Counted from the first letter of the stretch, positions 25,037-34,534 are shown. The stretch: DNA of 64,000 nt from Butyricicoccus intestinisimiae (GCF_018918345.1 NZ_JAHLQI010000008.1:1-64000); one strand, 5' to 3'. The notes: a model not told the origin generated them from the letters alone. Numbers and translations: made by a program.

Positions 25037-25258
25037 TTACCAAGCAAAAGGAACCATTGGCAGCAATGGTTCCTTTTGTCGTTTTGTTATCTCGCGTACA
25101 TGCCAAAGCCTTCCGGCAAAATATGGTTGGGTTTCAAGCCCTTCATGCGCACGGGTTAACCGCGTGTGCTCCATGTCCTGCATCTCGGCATCAATGAGCT
25201 GCGGAACAGACTGCAGGATGTTGTCATGAAATTGCGGCTGCGGCTGAAAAATTGCCAT
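25037..25258 (-). CDS. Small hypothetical protein (73 aa)
   Basis: Supported by GGAGGGCAGTGCC before the ATG and a good upstream promoter, so probably real despite no family match. Begins MAIFQPQPQFHDNILQSVPQ, with no membrane segment. Its last dozen codons lie inside the hairpin that terminates the convergent symporter gene. Confidence 0.5.
   Translation of the reverse strand: MAIFQPQPQFHDNILQSVPQLIDAEMQDMEHTRLTRAHEGLETQPYFAGRLWHVREITKRQKEPLLPMVPFAW
25046..25077 (+). terminator. Terminator of the symporter gene
   Basis: 14-bp stem AAAAGGAACCATTG / CAATGGTTCCTTTT, loop GCAG. Confidence 0.85.
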
Positions 25259-25284
25259 GGCACTGCCCTCCTTGCTTTCTGTGT

Positions 25285-25313
25285 ATTATAGCAAGTCTTT
25301 GCTTGCTGCACAA
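25285..25313 (-). promoter_or_regulatory. Promoter of the 73-aa ORF
   Basis: Minus strand TTGTGC (25308-25313), 17 bp, TATAAT (25285-25290). Confidence 0.6.
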
Positions 25314-25350
25314 GCGGCATTCCACTGCGCCGATAAAATGCAGAAACAAC

Positions 25351-25384
25351 AACACCGCCGCAGAGAAATCTCTGCGGCGGTGTT
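25351..25384. terminator. Bidirectional terminator downstream of the ROK gene
   Basis: 14-bp stem AACACCGCCGCAGA / TCTGCGGCGGTGTT; minus-strand transcripts from the ROK gene would end here. Confidence 0.75.
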
Positions 25385-25550
25385 TTCACGCATGATATAC
25401 AATTGTTGATTTGTTCGTGTTCCAGTAATATTGTTAATTTTGTTTGCCTGTATATCCGCGTTGCCTGCGTTGCCGCTGCGAGCCGTCCGCCCACAGCGGC
25501 TGGGAATAAATAAAGTTAGAAAAATAGAGAAGCCTATCATAAGTTTTCGG

Positions 25551-25601
25551 CGCTTCTTTTATGAGGCTGCCTGCCGGACGCGCATGAAATCCGTCCGGAT
25601 C
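25551..25601 (-). pseudogene. Fragment of an HPr-like gene
   Basis: The minus strand reads DPDGFHARPAGSLIKEA, matching the HPr active-site region (compare DPQGLHARPAGVLVKQA in the HPr gene at 1515). The similarity stops on both sides and there is no start codon; the frame opens right after the ROK stop. A decayed paralogue fragment in the ROK 3' untranslated region. Confidence 0.5.
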
Positions 25602-25643
25602 ATAGATGATATCGTCAAAATCCGATGATGTGCCGCAAAAATA

Positions 25644-26756
25644 TCATGCAAACAATCGCATATAATATTTCTGCAAAGCGAGCTTTGCGGCGCCTGCCGC
25701 ACAAGCACAGGTTTTCACGCGGCACACATCAATATAGTCTATTTCCCGTACAAAATGGTCATAGTTTTCCGCAATCTTCAGAAGCTGCGGCAGATACGGC
25801 TCCATATAACCTCCCACCGCACCGCCAAGGATGATATGTGCATTGAACAGCATATGCAGATTGGTGATGAGCACGGCGAGATGATCGAGATATTCGTTCC
25901 AAGCTGTCTGCGCTCGTTGGGAACCGCTTTGCAGCTCCACGAAGAAATCACCGACAGTCTGTCCCCATGTGGTCAGCGCATTGGGCGATACATATGCATC
26001 GGCACAGCCATATTTCCCGCAGTAACACTGCTTTCCGCCCGGAATGAGCAGCATATGCCCGATTTCCCCCGCTTGACAGGTATCACCGAGATACAACTGA
26101 CCATTTTTCACAATGGCACCGCCGACCGATTCATTGAGGGAGAGATAGACATAGTCGCAGCGTGTCGGAGACTGTTCTGCAAATGCCGCACAATTGGCGT
26201 CATTTGCCACGACAACAGGAAACGGAATATATTTTTTAAACCAATCCAGACTGACATTTTGCAGAGAAAGGACATGGGAGCGTGAAATCTGCCCTGCCGC
26301 TTCATCCACAATGCCGGGAAACGAGATGCCGCCGCCGAGAATTTGTGCCGAATCCTGCTGATTTTCCGCAAGAAACTGCATCAGTTGTTCGCGCAATTGC
26401 TGATACCAGCTCGGCTCATCACGAAACACCATCGACAGCTGCTTTTGACACAGCACGGTGCCTTTCAAATTCGTCACGACCAGCTCTATGTGATGCAGGG
26501 CGATGTCAATGCCAATGGTTTTGCCTGCCTGCGCACGGACGCAGATCTTTTTGGCTTTGCGTCCGCCTGTCGATTGGATGACACCGCATTCCTCCAGCAA
26601 ACCGCGCTGCAGCAGCTCTGTGATGTTCTGCAGCGCGGTCGGCATACTCAAATGCAGCGTTTCCGCGATTTCCTGCCGTGTCAGCGATTGTTCCGCAAGC
26701 AGCAAATGGAAAATCCGTGCTTGCGTCTGTTTGTTTCCGGTGTGAGTCCCAGGCAT
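25644..26756 (-). CDS. ROK-family transcriptional regulator
   Basis: 370 residues. N-terminal winged helix (ARIFHLLLAEQSLTRQEIAETLHLSMPTALQNITELLQRGLL) and a C-terminal ROK domain with GGGISFPGIVD, VANDANCAAFAEQ and the zinc-site cluster GEIGHMLLIPGGKQCYCGKYGCADAY. ROK repressors sense sugars. It lies just downstream of the sorbitol PTS genes but has its own promoter and palindrome, so it may regulate both itself and the operon. Confidence 0.9.
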   Translation of the reverse strand: MPGTHTGNKQTQARIFHLLLAEQSLTRQEIAETLHLSMPTALQNITELLQRGLLEECGVIQSTGGRKAKKICVRAQAGKTIGIDIALHHIELVVTNLKGTVLCQKQLSMVFRDEPSWYQQLREQLMQFLAENQQDSAQILGGGISFPGIVDEAAGQISRSHVLSLQNVSLDWFKKYIPFPVVVANDANCAAFAEQSPTRCDYVYLSLNESVGGAIVKNGQLYLGDTCQAGEIGHMLLIPGGKQCYCGKYGCADAYVSPNALTTWGQTVGDFFVELQSGSQRAQTAWNEYLDHLAVLITNLHMLFNAHIILGGAVGGYMEPYLPQLLKIAENYDHFVREIDYIDVCRVKTCACAAGAAKLALQKYYMRLFA

Positions 26757-26783
26757 TTAGATTTCCTCTTTTCTAAAAGTATT

Positions 26784-26822
26784 GATTAGAGTAATCTTAT
26801 CCTGTTTTTCGAAAAAAATCAA
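26784..26822 (-). promoter_or_regulatory. ROK gene promoter and operator
   Basis: Minus strand TTGATT (26817-26822), 17 bp, TAAGAT (26794-26799). The palindrome GATTA-GAG-TAATC (26784-26796) overlaps the start site. Confidence 0.55.
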
Positions 26823-26835
26823 TCGTTACCGGTGT

Positions 26836-27201
26836 TTATTCTTCGATAATTTGCAGCACGGTACCGACGCAAAGCTTCGGCATCGGCTTGTTTTCCACGT
26901 AGATCGTACCCGGCAGGTCTACCGTGGTCTGCCCGCTGAAATTGATGGTGCAATGTCCCAAGCCTTCCAGCGTGTGCGGCGCTTCCGAGCCGACAGCGGT
27001 GATACGGTACAAGGCATCATCCACCTTCAATACTTGACCTGCGGCGATCGTACCCTGAATCGGGTTGACGGATACCGAATAGCAGTAGTCCTTCAGTTCG
27101 TCCGGTGCATTGTCGCCGAAGATAATGAACAGTCCGGCTTCCTGAAATTCGTCCACACAAGCGCCCAGCGCCTTTACCTGATTTTCATAAATGATTTTCA
27201 T
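26836..27201 (-). CDS. srlB: PTS glucitol/sorbitol-specific IIA component
   Basis: 121 residues of the Gut EIIA family: MKIIYENQVKALGACVDEF at the start, then FGDNAPDELKDYCYSV, where EIIA-Gut normally contains its phospho-His region, and LGHCTINFSG in the C-terminal half. ATG 27201 follows GGAGGAAATTACA; the longer frame overlaps srlE. Last structural gene of the sorbitol operon. Confidence 0.88.
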   Translation of the reverse strand: MKIIYENQVKALGACVDEFQEAGLFIIFGDNAPDELKDYCYSVSVNPIQGTIAAGQVLKVDDALYRITAVGSEAPHTLEGLGHCTINFSGQTTVDLPGTIYVENKPMPKLCVGTVLQIIEE

Positions 27202-27217
27202 TGTAATTTCCTCCGTT

Positions 27218-28225
27218 TTATGCTGCATACAGACCGAAGCTTGCTGCATACGCGATAAGTACGCGCAGCCAGCCGGTCAGGAATCGAGAATACATTACTG
27301 ATACAACGCCGACTTCTACGGTTTCCGTCTCTGCCTCTGCGAGACCCAGACCAACCGGAATGAAGTCACAAGCGCCCTGCGTGTTGATGGCAAACAGTGC
27401 CGGCAGTGCCAGCTGCGGGGCGATATTTCCCTTGCCGATTTCAGCACCAATCAGAGAGCCGACAATCTGTGCAATAACCGCACCAGGGCCAAGCAGTGCA
27501 GACAGACCAGGAATCGAGCAGATAATGCCCAAGATGACCAGACCGACAATATTACCTGCCAGCGGCGTCAAAATAGAAGCAAATGCATTGCCGAATCCGG
27601 AGCCGTTGATAATGCCGATGAGCATGGAAACGAATGCCATGAACGGCAGGATCGTTGTGATAATCGTCTGAATGGCGTCACGCGCCGCCTGATTAAAGGT
27701 GGCAACAACCTTGCCTGCGCCCAAGCCGATGCGTGTGATAATGCTCTTTTTCTCCTGTGCAGCGAGGGTTTCGGATACCTTCTTGTCCGCGGAGAATTTG
27801 ACTTCTTTTTTCTGCGGCTGTTCCTCTGTCTGTGCGGCAGGGGCGCTGCCGTCTGCCAGAGAGATTTGTGCCGAGGTGACGCCGGATACATAAATGTCTT
27901 CCTTGATGAACTGTGCCAGCGGGCCGGATTTGCCGACCGGATTGGTGTTGATCGTCGGAATGCGCTTTTTCGGATAGATGCCGCAGCGCAGGGTACCGCC
28001 GCAGTCAATGATGACCAGTGCCAGTTCCTCTTCCGGACAGTTGGTCTTGAAGCCGTTGACCGGTGTCAAGCCGCTGAGTTCGACGATTTTTTGCAGGCAC
28101 TCCGGCTCTGTGCCGCCGCCCGTAATAAACATGACCTTGTTTTTCTTCTCGGTCGGTGTGATAATCAGCGGGCCTCCGAAGCCGCCGCTGCCTTTTTCTA
28201 CCTTGATGGAACGAAATTCTGCCAT
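27218..28225 (-). CDS. srlE: PTS glucitol/sorbitol-specific IIB(C) component
   Basis: 335 residues. Cytoplasmic EIIB part first ([22 protein letters not shown] with the phospho-Cys, [26 protein letters not shown]), then membrane segments ([54 protein letters not shown]). Length and order match SrlE of other species. Codirectional with srlA (19 bp) and srlB. Confidence 0.92.
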   Translation of the reverse strand: MAEFRSIKVEKGSGGFGGPLIITPTEKKNKVMFITGGGTEPECLQKIVELSGLTPVNGFKTNCPEEELALVIIDCGGTLRCGIYPKKRIPTINTNPVGKSGPLAQFIKEDIYVSGVTSAQISLADGSAPAAQTEEQPQKKEVKFSADKKVSETLAAQEKKSIITRIGLGAGKVVATFNQAARDAIQTIITTILPFMAFVSMLIGIINGSGFGNAFASILTPLAGNIVGLVILGIICSIPGLSALLGPGAVIAQIVGSLIGAEIGKGNIAPQLALPALFAINTQGACDFIPVGLGLAEAETETVEVGVVSVMYSRFLTGWLRVLIAYAASFGLYAA

Positions 28226-28244
28226 ACTCTCTTCTCCTTCTCTG

Positions 28245-28796
28245 TTATGCTTCGCCCTTCAATTTGCGGCTCAGCTTGACACCCTGCTGTTTCTCTACAA
28301 TCTTTGTGGTAAAATCTGTCGACCAGCCGGAGATAAAGTTGCAGACAAGACCAACCAGCAAATAGCGAATGGCAAGCGGTGTCGTGTCCAGTCCCAGTGT
28401 GGTCAGACCGTTCGCAATGCCGAGATAGATAAAGATCTCCGATGCATTGATGTGCGGGAAAATGCCGCTGTTGGTGTGGCAATGATAGGTTGCTGCTGCA
28501 TAGTAGCTCGGTTTGTAATACTCCGGCATAAACTTGCCCATGGACAGTGCCATCGGGTTGCCCAGCATAAACGCAGAAACCCACGGCAGCACGGCATAAC
28601 GCAGAAGCGGGTTGCTCGTGCATACACGAGCCAGCTTGTCTACGCGATCCTGACCTGCCAACGCGATGATTGCGTTCATCAATACCAACAAAACTGTGAT
28701 GGTCGGGACGATGCCGACAACCCAGTTTTTAAACTGTTCGCCGCCGAGGGTGAACAAATTCATAAAACCAGATGCAATATTTACGATAGACTCCAT
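28245..28796 (-). CDS. srlA: PTS glucitol/sorbitol-specific IIC component
   Basis: 183 residues, membrane EIIC2. Family features: [30 protein letters not shown] near the N-terminus, and [31 protein letters not shown] in the centre. Directly follows gutM. Confidence 0.92.
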   Translation of the reverse strand: MESIVNIASGFMNLFTLGGEQFKNWVVGIVPTITVLLVLMNAIIALAGQDRVDKLARVCTSNPLLRYAVLPWVSAFMLGNPMALSMGKFMPEYYKPSYYAAATYHCHTNSGIFPHINASEIFIYLGIANGLTTLGLDTTPLAIRYLLVGLVCNFISGWSTDFTTKIVEKQQGVKLSRKLKGEA

Positions 28797-28814
28797 ACTA
28801 TATCCGCCTTTCTG

Positions 28815-29258
28815 TTACGAAATTGTTTTTCTCACAACACCTACAGACTGCCCGAGCTTTCGGAATGGGGACGGCGGTTCCGGAATGATCTCGCCGGCGG
28901 TAAATTTGCGGAAGGTCAGCGAGGCATCCTCCACCGCTTTTCCGAGATTTTTATGGCTCTTCGGCACATCGCCCGCGGTCAGCGTGCGGATATCGCGCCC
29001 TTCAAATCCCGGCAGCGGCTTGACCCGCGCCAGGCAGGTAACGCCTTCCATCTTCTTGGCGCAGCGCACGATTCCATCTTCGTCGAGCAGGAACATAACG
29101 ATGGCTCCCGCTCGAAGTCCGCCTGCCTTGCGTCCGCAAGCCACTTTCCCCTGTCGACGCAATTTGACAAATTCCTTGGAAAAGTGCTTCATCTGCGCCA
29201 TGCTCAACACGATCTGCAAAACAAATGCAGCCGCTACGATCAGCAAGAGCTTTGTCAT
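28815..29258 (-). CDS. gutM: Glucitol operon activator GutM
   Basis: 147 residues: an N-terminal hydrophobic helix (LLLIVAAAFVLQIVLSMAQ) followed by a soluble domain (RRQGKVACGRKAGGLRAGAIVMFLLDEDGIV). This matches the GutM/SrlM family, accessory activators always found in sorbitol operons. Confidence 0.88.
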   Translation of the reverse strand: MTKLLLIVAAAFVLQIVLSMAQMKHFSKEFVKLRRQGKVACGRKAGGLRAGAIVMFLLDEDGIVRCAKKMEGVTCLARVKPLPGFEGRDIRTLTAGDVPKSHKNLGKAVEDASLTFRKFTAGEIIPEPPSPFRKLGQSVGVVRKTIS

Positions 29259-29285
29259 CTGTGTTCCTCCGTTCTGTAGATTTGT

Positions 29286-31208
29286 TCAGATTACTCCCAT
29301 GTTGCGATACAGCACACGGAGCAAATCGGAAAATGTTGCTGCTGCACTGACCTTGTTCAGCAGCTCGGTATCCTTTGTTATACTAATGATTTCATCATAT
29401 ACACGAATGAGCAGCGTGTCATCCGCCTGCACCAGCCGCGGCAGACCCAAGAGAAAGATGACGCGGATTTCCTTCCCCTTATGCTCAATCGCCTGCGGCA
29501 CAACGCCCACCGCCAGCACCAGCTTGTCGCTTGCATACTGTACACTGTGCGGAATCGCAACGGAATTTCCAAATACCATTGTTCCCTTGCGCTCCCGTTC
29601 TTCCAACCGGTCGGCAAACGCGGCATCCAGCTGTCCGTCCTGTGTCAGACGGCTGACCATTTGTTTCACAGCGGCCGGATAATCTGCGACATCATCCAAG
29701 ACGAAAAACCGACTCTCATCCATCAATCCGGTCATGACGAACCAATTGCTGTCCAATACCGGAACATCGACGTGATCCCAGTATTTTGCTTTTTCTATCT
29801 TGTGCAGCAGCTCCTGATCGTTGAAAATCTCATGGATGCGAATGACCGGACGGTGACAAGCACACGACAGGTCTACGGTAGACAAAACGATATCAAAACC
29901 ATCTAACAGCTCCGATGTTGCTTTTTCATCAGCGAACAATTCCAGCTCCGTGGAGCTGTCCAAAATGCGCTTGAGCTGAACGGCAACCAATCGCGCCGTC
30001 ACGCGTCCAGTGCCGCAGACCAGCGCAATGCGAAACGGTTTTTTCTGCTTCAAGTCGCTCTCTGCCAAAAAGACGCCGAAATACGATGCCAAATATCCTC
30101 GTTCATCGTCACTGACCGCCAATCCGTATTCTTCTTCCACGACGGCCGCCGCAATGCCCGCCATGCGGTATGCCAGCGGATATTTTTCCCGCAGATCATC
30201 CAGCATGGGATTTTTCAGCGGCACATGAAAGCGCAGCCGATTGAGCATAAACATCATATGATAGAGAAATTCTTCCGTAAATTCTCCGCTTTCTACGGTG
30301 ATGCCCAACTCCATGTGGATGCGCAGCTGTATGCGCTGCAGCAGCGGGCGAACCGTTTCATCCAGTTCAATCGCACGGGCATCGTGCATATCCGCCGGTG
30401 TCCGCATGCCGATGACCGGCAAAAGCACAAACAGCTTTTCTTCTAAGGGAATCCGAATTTGTAAAATCTCACCGATTCGATCCATCAGCGCGTCAACGAT
30501 GACAAATTCCTGTCTGGCTGTCAGGTCGTAATAGTTTTGCGGAAGCATCCCAATATCATGTCCGTTGAGGAATCGGTCAAGCATGAGCGTGACCACGTGT
30601 TCAAACGATGTGCACACACATTTTTCGAAATGATTTTCCCGAAACGCCCGCTCGATTTCCGCGCGCAATTCCTCGTCCAGTGGATATTCCCGATAGATGC
30701 TGTCATACAACCCGTCCAGAACATATCTGCGGATGTCCATTTCTCTCCCGCTCAGCACCTGACCTCTGCTTGTCTTTCCAATGATTTGCAAATGATACGG
30801 CTCGATTTCCTCCCGCAACTTTTTCAAGTCACTCATGAGCGTGGTTCTGCCGACATTCATCTCATAGGCGAGGTCGTCCGTGAGCACCGGCTGTTCGGCG
30901 CGCATCAGCTTGCCGAACAGATAATCCATGCGGTTGCGCGAAGAATTCATAAAGTCATCCGTCTGCATCATCTCCGTCAGCATCTGCATAAACCGATCTT
31001 GCTGAAACACACGCAGGCTATATTTTCCGCCCGTGCCTTCGATCACGGCACAATCCTGTAATTCCTGATTGATTTGTTTGATGTCGTTGCGGATGGTTCG
31101 TTCGCTGACATTCAGACGCGAAGCAAGAGCACTTACCGTGATAACAGGTGTCTTATTGAGCTGCATCAGTAAATTGGCTACGCGATTGTCTCCAAATAAA
31201 CTTTTCAT
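29286..31208 (-). CDS. PRD-domain transcriptional activator of the sorbitol operon (GutR/MtlR type)
   Basis: 640 residues. N-terminal HTH (VSALASRLNVSERTIRNDIKQINQEL) and a second Mga-like HTH (DDLAYEMNVGRTTLMSDLKKL), two PRD domains through the middle, an EIIB-like segment (RIALVCGTGRVTARLVAVQLKRIL) and a C-terminal EIIA domain (MVFGNSVAIPHSVQYASDKL with the phospho-His). DNA-binding activator rather than RNA antiterminator, because the CAT RNA-binding domain is missing. Phosphorylation of PRD, EIIB and EIIA would couple it to sorbitol PTS flux. Confidence 0.88.
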   Translation of the reverse strand: MKSLFGDNRVANLLMQLNKTPVITVSALASRLNVSERTIRNDIKQINQELQDCAVIEGTGGKYSLRVFQQDRFMQMLTEMMQTDDFMNSSRNRMDYLFGKLMRAEQPVLTDDLAYEMNVGRTTLMSDLKKLREEIEPYHLQIIGKTSRGQVLSGREMDIRRYVLDGLYDSIYREYPLDEELRAEIERAFRENHFEKCVCTSFEHVVTLMLDRFLNGHDIGMLPQNYYDLTARQEFVIVDALMDRIGEILQIRIPLEEKLFVLLPVIGMRTPADMHDARAIELDETVRPLLQRIQLRIHMELGITVESGEFTEEFLYHMMFMLNRLRFHVPLKNPMLDDLREKYPLAYRMAGIAAAVVEEEYGLAVSDDERGYLASYFGVFLAESDLKQKKPFRIALVCGTGRVTARLVAVQLKRILDSSTELELFADEKATSELLDGFDIVLSTVDLSCACHRPVIRIHEIFNDQELLHKIEKAKYWDHVDVPVLDSNWFVMTGLMDESRFFVLDDVADYPAAVKQMVSRLTQDGQLDAAFADRLEERERKGTMVFGNSVAIPHSVQYASDKLVLAVGVVPQAIEHKGKEIRVIFLLGLPRLVQADDTLLIRVYDEIISITKDTELLNKVSAAATFSDLLRVLYRNMGVI

Positions 31209-31241
31209 GTCAATCGCGCTCCTTTGCCTCGTTTTTTGATG

Positions 31242-32042
31242 TTATCCGCGGGACTTACCGCCGGAAATGTTGATGGTTGTGCCGGAAATGTAGCTGGCAC
31301 GGTCGGATATCAGATAAGCGACCAAATCGCCGACTTCATCCAATTTTCCGTCTCTGCCCATCGGAATCACCTTTGTGTAGTCGGTGGACAATTCTTCCGG
31401 CTTGACGCCGCGGGTATATGCCAGTGCCTCATTATATGCTGCGGTGCGCAGGCCGGTTGCTTCCATAATGCCCGGCGCACAAGCCAGCACGCGAATGTTG
31501 TACTTGCCCAGTTCCTTTGCCCAGGAGCGGGTGAAGCTGTCCACAGCGCCCTTTGTCGCGGAATATGCGGACTGTCCCTGCGAGCCCTCCTTGCCGGACT
31601 CCGAGGACATGTTCAGAATAACGCCCTTTCCCTGCTTGAGCATCTGCTTGGCACAAGCCTGCGCACACAGGAACACACCTTTGACGTTGACGGCGAACAT
31701 CTTGCCGAACGACGCATCATTCAATTCATACTCCGGCTTTTCGCCCTTGACATCGACGAGCAGCCGCGGCAGGTTGATGCCTGCATTGTTGACCAGCGCA
31801 TCAATGCGCCCAAACTTTTCCACAACAGCGTCTGCCATTGCCTGTACACTTGCCGCGTCCGTGACATTGCACTGAACACAATATGCACCGTCCATCTGGT
31901 CACCGGTCTGTACGTTCATGTCAACGACAACCGCCTGTGCGCCTACCTTTACAAGGGTGTCCACAACATGTTTGCCGATACCGGATGCGCCGCCGGTCAC
32001 TACAACAACCGCACCGTCCAGATTCAGCCAATTTTCATTCAT
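31242..32042 (-). CDS. srlD: Sorbitol-6-phosphate 2-dehydrogenase (short-chain dehydrogenase)
   Basis: 266 residues. SDR motifs: the cofactor loop TGGASGIGKHV, NNAG (LVNNAGINLP), the catalytic YSATK (SAYSATKGAVDSF) and the C-terminal GTTINISGGKSRG. Genomic placement at the head of the gutR-gutM-srlA-E-B operon supports the sorbitol-6-phosphate to fructose-6-phosphate role. First gene after a leader of about 245 nt. Confidence 0.9.
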   Translation of the reverse strand: MNENWLNLDGAVVVVTGGASGIGKHVVDTLVKVGAQAVVVDMNVQTGDQMDGAYCVQCNVTDAASVQAMADAVVEKFGRIDALVNNAGINLPRLLVDVKGEKPEYELNDASFGKMFAVNVKGVFLCAQACAKQMLKQGKGVILNMSSESGKEGSQGQSAYSATKGAVDSFTRSWAKELGKYNIRVLACAPGIMEATGLRTAAYNEALAYTRGVKPEELSTDYTKVIPMGRDGKLDEVGDLVAYLISDRASYISGTTINISGGKSRG

Positions 32043-32176
32043 AAGAATCTCCTCCTCTTTTCACGTTGGATCACGCTGCATCAGCGTTTTGATCTTTTGT
32101 GCCTTTATTTTACGAGGAGATAAACAAAATCTTAATGCTTGTTTTTTCAGCGAACCAGAAATGCATTGGTCCACCC

Positions 32177-32324
32177 ATTTTCCATCGCGCGGAAAATCGC
32201 CGAACCTTGGTTATTTTTCCCAAATACATCCGCGTATTTTTGTGCGAATTTAATTAGAAATAAACTTTTATAAAACTTTTTATTTAAGTTGTTTCTATTA
32301 TATTCCATCTTGTAACAATTTCAA
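32177..32324 (-). promoter_or_regulatory. Promoter and operator-like repeats of the sorbitol operon
   Basis: Minus strand TTGAAA (32319-32324), 16 bp, TATAAT (32297-32302). In the leader are two inverted repeats: ATTTTCC-N7-GGAAAAT (32177-32197) and AAATAC-N6-GTATTT (about 32223-32240). They lie downstream of the promoter, so repressor binding (for example by the ROK protein) or a second start site are options. No other gene is seen between 32043 and 32332. Confidence 0.5.
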
Positions 32325-32332
32325 TAGGCATC

Positions 32333-32794
32333 TTATCCAATTTTTTTCTGCATATTTTGGTACGCTTGCCAAGACATCGGCGTTTGTGCGTCTGGATTGG
32401 CTTTCACCGCAGCCTTAAATGTGTTGAATACAATAGGATTGTCATTGTGGTCGCTAATAATATACGAAACAATACGTCTGTCGTACAGGTCAAGGATAGC
32501 GCTTAAATGGACTTTGTGGACTTCCGTGTCCTCATACCATTTGAACTCTGTAACATCTGTAACATCGGTAAGCCACTTCACATTCAGCTTTGGCGCATGG
32601 AAATCACGGCCTAGCACATTCTCTGCCACATACTGCGGATTGGACGCATTGCGAGTGCACCCGCAGTTTCGGTACTTAATAGTTGACTTATCTACGCCAA
32701 GTCTTTTGGCGGCTTCGCCCTGCGATAGTCTTCCGGATTCTATCTCTTTTATTACGTTTTATTTGACTGCAGATGATATTTTTTCTCTTCTCAT
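32333..32794 (-). pseudogene. IS3-family transposase remnant (OrfA/OrfB fusion with internal deletion)
   Basis: Reading leftward from ATG 32794: MRREKISSAVK, a stop (TAA at 32759-32761), then in the same frame an OrfA-type helix-turn-helix (IKEIESGRLSQGEAAKRLGV). The frame jumps directly into an OrfB integrase-core segment (NPQYVAENVLGRDFHAPKLN, LSAILDLYDRRIVSYIISDH). Most of OrfA and the OrfB N- and C-termini are missing, so it is inactive. Confidence 0.8.
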
Positions 32795-32800
32795 ACAAAG

Positions 32801-32857
32801 ATGCTCCCTATATAGCTTTCAGTGTTTTTACTTCACTGTTCGCTATATAGGGAGCAT
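32801..32857. repeat. 16-bp inverted repeat at the edge of the IS3 remnant
   Basis: ATGCTCCCTATATAGC (32801-32816) and its exact complement (32842-32857), with an inner CAGTG/CACTG pair. Possibly the element end or its flanking terminator. Confidence 0.6.
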
Positions 32858-32955
32858 ATCAGAACCTCTGAGCTGTTCGTTTGCATCCATGCATTTTTTA
32901 TCTCACAAGAATCAGGACAGCTTCCACCCCGGCGCCGCTGTGCGGACGCTGATGT

Positions 32956-33621
32956 TCACGAGCAGCCCGCTATGAGCTGCTTGTCAAATCCAGCGTCTGC
33001 CAGTCTCCGATATGCTGCCCATACATCAGGCGGAATCTCCTGCGGGATTTGAAATCCATTCCTGCCGTACAGATCAATGCGCTGCAAATCACCGACCAGA
33101 ATATTGAGAAAATCGGCAACATGCAGTTGCTCTGATTGCTGATAATACCGGTAATATTCCTCATAAGTATTCTGCGGAGAGGTCACGCGAAAATCTAAGT
33201 CGCTCCATTGTTTCTTGAGTGTTGCATAGATTCTCCGTTCCTTAAACGGTTTATCCACAATCAGATAGTTGGAAAATGACAGCTGCTTTTGTTGCAGTAA
33301 GCGCTTCGTATTGCGGATATTTTCTCCGGTATTCGTTGATTCCGATTCGGTAAGAATTCTCTCCTGAGGCACTCCCCTTTTCCCTGCTATCTCAGCAAAT
33401 TTTATCGCTTCCGGCTTGTTCCAAATCTGTTTGGTGATACGACCGAACCCACCAGTAAAAATAATGTATTCCCCATATCCGGCAAGATACAACGCGGCTG
33501 CCCGTTCGGCAACATGCAGGTCATGACTGCCAAAACCAAGAATACAATCCGCCTTTTGCAAGGGCTGATAGAGATGATGATACTCCCACAATAGTTTTGC
33601 GTCTGTATGAAAGTCATACAT
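32956..33621 (-). CDS. YdcF-like DUF218 family protein
   Basis: About 221 residues. DUF218 features: ADCILGFGSHDLHVAERAAALYLAG, IFTGGFGRIT, ILTESESTNTGENI and the lid region LIVDKPFKERRIYATLKKQW. Members are cytoplasmic or membrane proteins with envelope-related or nucleotide-binding roles; this one has no membrane helix. Start Met 33621 has better spacing to GGAG than the ATG two codons earlier. Confidence 0.82.
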   Translation of the reverse strand: MYDFHTDAKLLWEYHHLYQPLQKADCILGFGSHDLHVAERAAALYLAGYGEYIIFTGGFGRITKQIWNKPEAIKFAEIAGKRGVPQERILTESESTNTGENIRNTKRLLQQKQLSFSNYLIVDKPFKERRIYATLKKQWSDLDFRVTSPQNTYEEYYRYYQQSEQLHVADFLNILVGDLQRIDLYGRNGFQIPQEIPPDVWAAYRRLADAGFDKQLIAGCS

Positions 33622-33696
33622 ATGCATTCTCCTTCTCTTTGATTTTTCTATCTGTTGATTTGATTATACCATGGGAAGGAGAGAAGCACACATTCC

Positions 33697-34534
33697 ACTT
33701 CCGTTAACAATTAACGGAAGTCCGCACCGGAAGGGAAGAAGCGCGCATCCACTTCCGTTAACAATTAACGGAAGTCCGCACCGGAAGGGAAGAAGCGCAC
33801 ATCCACTTCCGTTAACAATTAACGGAAGTTTGTACCGGCAGGGAAGAAGCGCGCATCCACTTCCGTTAACAATTAACGGAAGTCCGCATCGGAGGGGAAG
33901 AAGTACGTATCCACTTCCGTTAACAATTAACGGAAGTCCGCACCGGAGGGGAAGAAGCGCACATCAACTTCCGTTAACAATTAACGGAAGTCCGCATCGG
34001 AGGGGAAGAAGCACGTATCCACTTCCGTTAACGATTAACGGAAGTCCGCACCGGAAGGGAAGAAGCACGTATCCACTTCCGTTAACAATTAACGAAAGTC
34101 CGCATCGGAAGGGAAGAAGCGCGCATTCCACTTCCGTTAACAATTAACGAAAGTCTGTACCGGAAGGGCAGAAGCGCGCATCCACTTCCGTTAACGATTA
34201 ACGGAAGTCTGTACCGGAAGGGCAGAAGCGCGCATCCACTTCCGTTAACGATTAACGGAAGTCCGCACCGGAAGGGAAGAAGCGCGCATTCCACTTCCGT
34301 TAACAATTAACGGAAGTCCGCACCGGAAGGGAAGAAGCGCGCATCCACTTCCGTTAACGATTAACAGAAGTCCGCACCGGAAGGGAAGAAGCACACATTC
34401 CACTTCCGTTAACAATTAACGGAAGTCCGCACCGGAAGGAAAGAAGCGCGTATCCACTTCCGTTAACAATTAACGGAAGTCCGCACCGGAAGGAAAGAAG
34501 CGCGTATCCACTTCCGTTAACGATTAACGGAAGT
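33697..34534. repeat. Array of 16 palindromic repeats (iteron or centromere-like)
   Basis: Sixteen copies of a 25-bp palindrome with 11-bp arms ACTTCCGTTAA and TTAACGGAAGT around CAA or CGA. Copies start at 33697, 33751, 33805, 33859, 33913, 33967, 34021, 34075, 34130, 34184, 34238, 34293, 34347, 34402, 34456 and 34510, so the period is 54-55 bp (about five helical turns). The 29-30 bp linkers (CCGCACCGGAAGGGAAGAAG-type) are also conserved. Three copies carry a single arm change. Next to initiator-like and par genes, it is best read as an iteron origin or a parS-type centromere. Not CRISPR: spacers are conserved. Confidence 0.9.

Noticed and set aside
33251-33259. DnaA-box TTATCCACA near the proposed origin
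   Set aside because: A single copy inside the YdcF-like coding sequence; one match is expected by chance and no cluster is present.
33671-34147. A 158-codon ORF with the repeating peptide LPLTINGSPHRKGRS
   Set aside because: It is the translation of the 54-bp palindrome array. 54 is a multiple of three, so the frame stays open until the first 55-bp units break it. There is no promoter or conserved protein.
33697-34534. CRISPR array
   Set aside because: The intervals between repeats are themselves conserved and the repeats are full palindromes of 25 bp. No cas genes are present.
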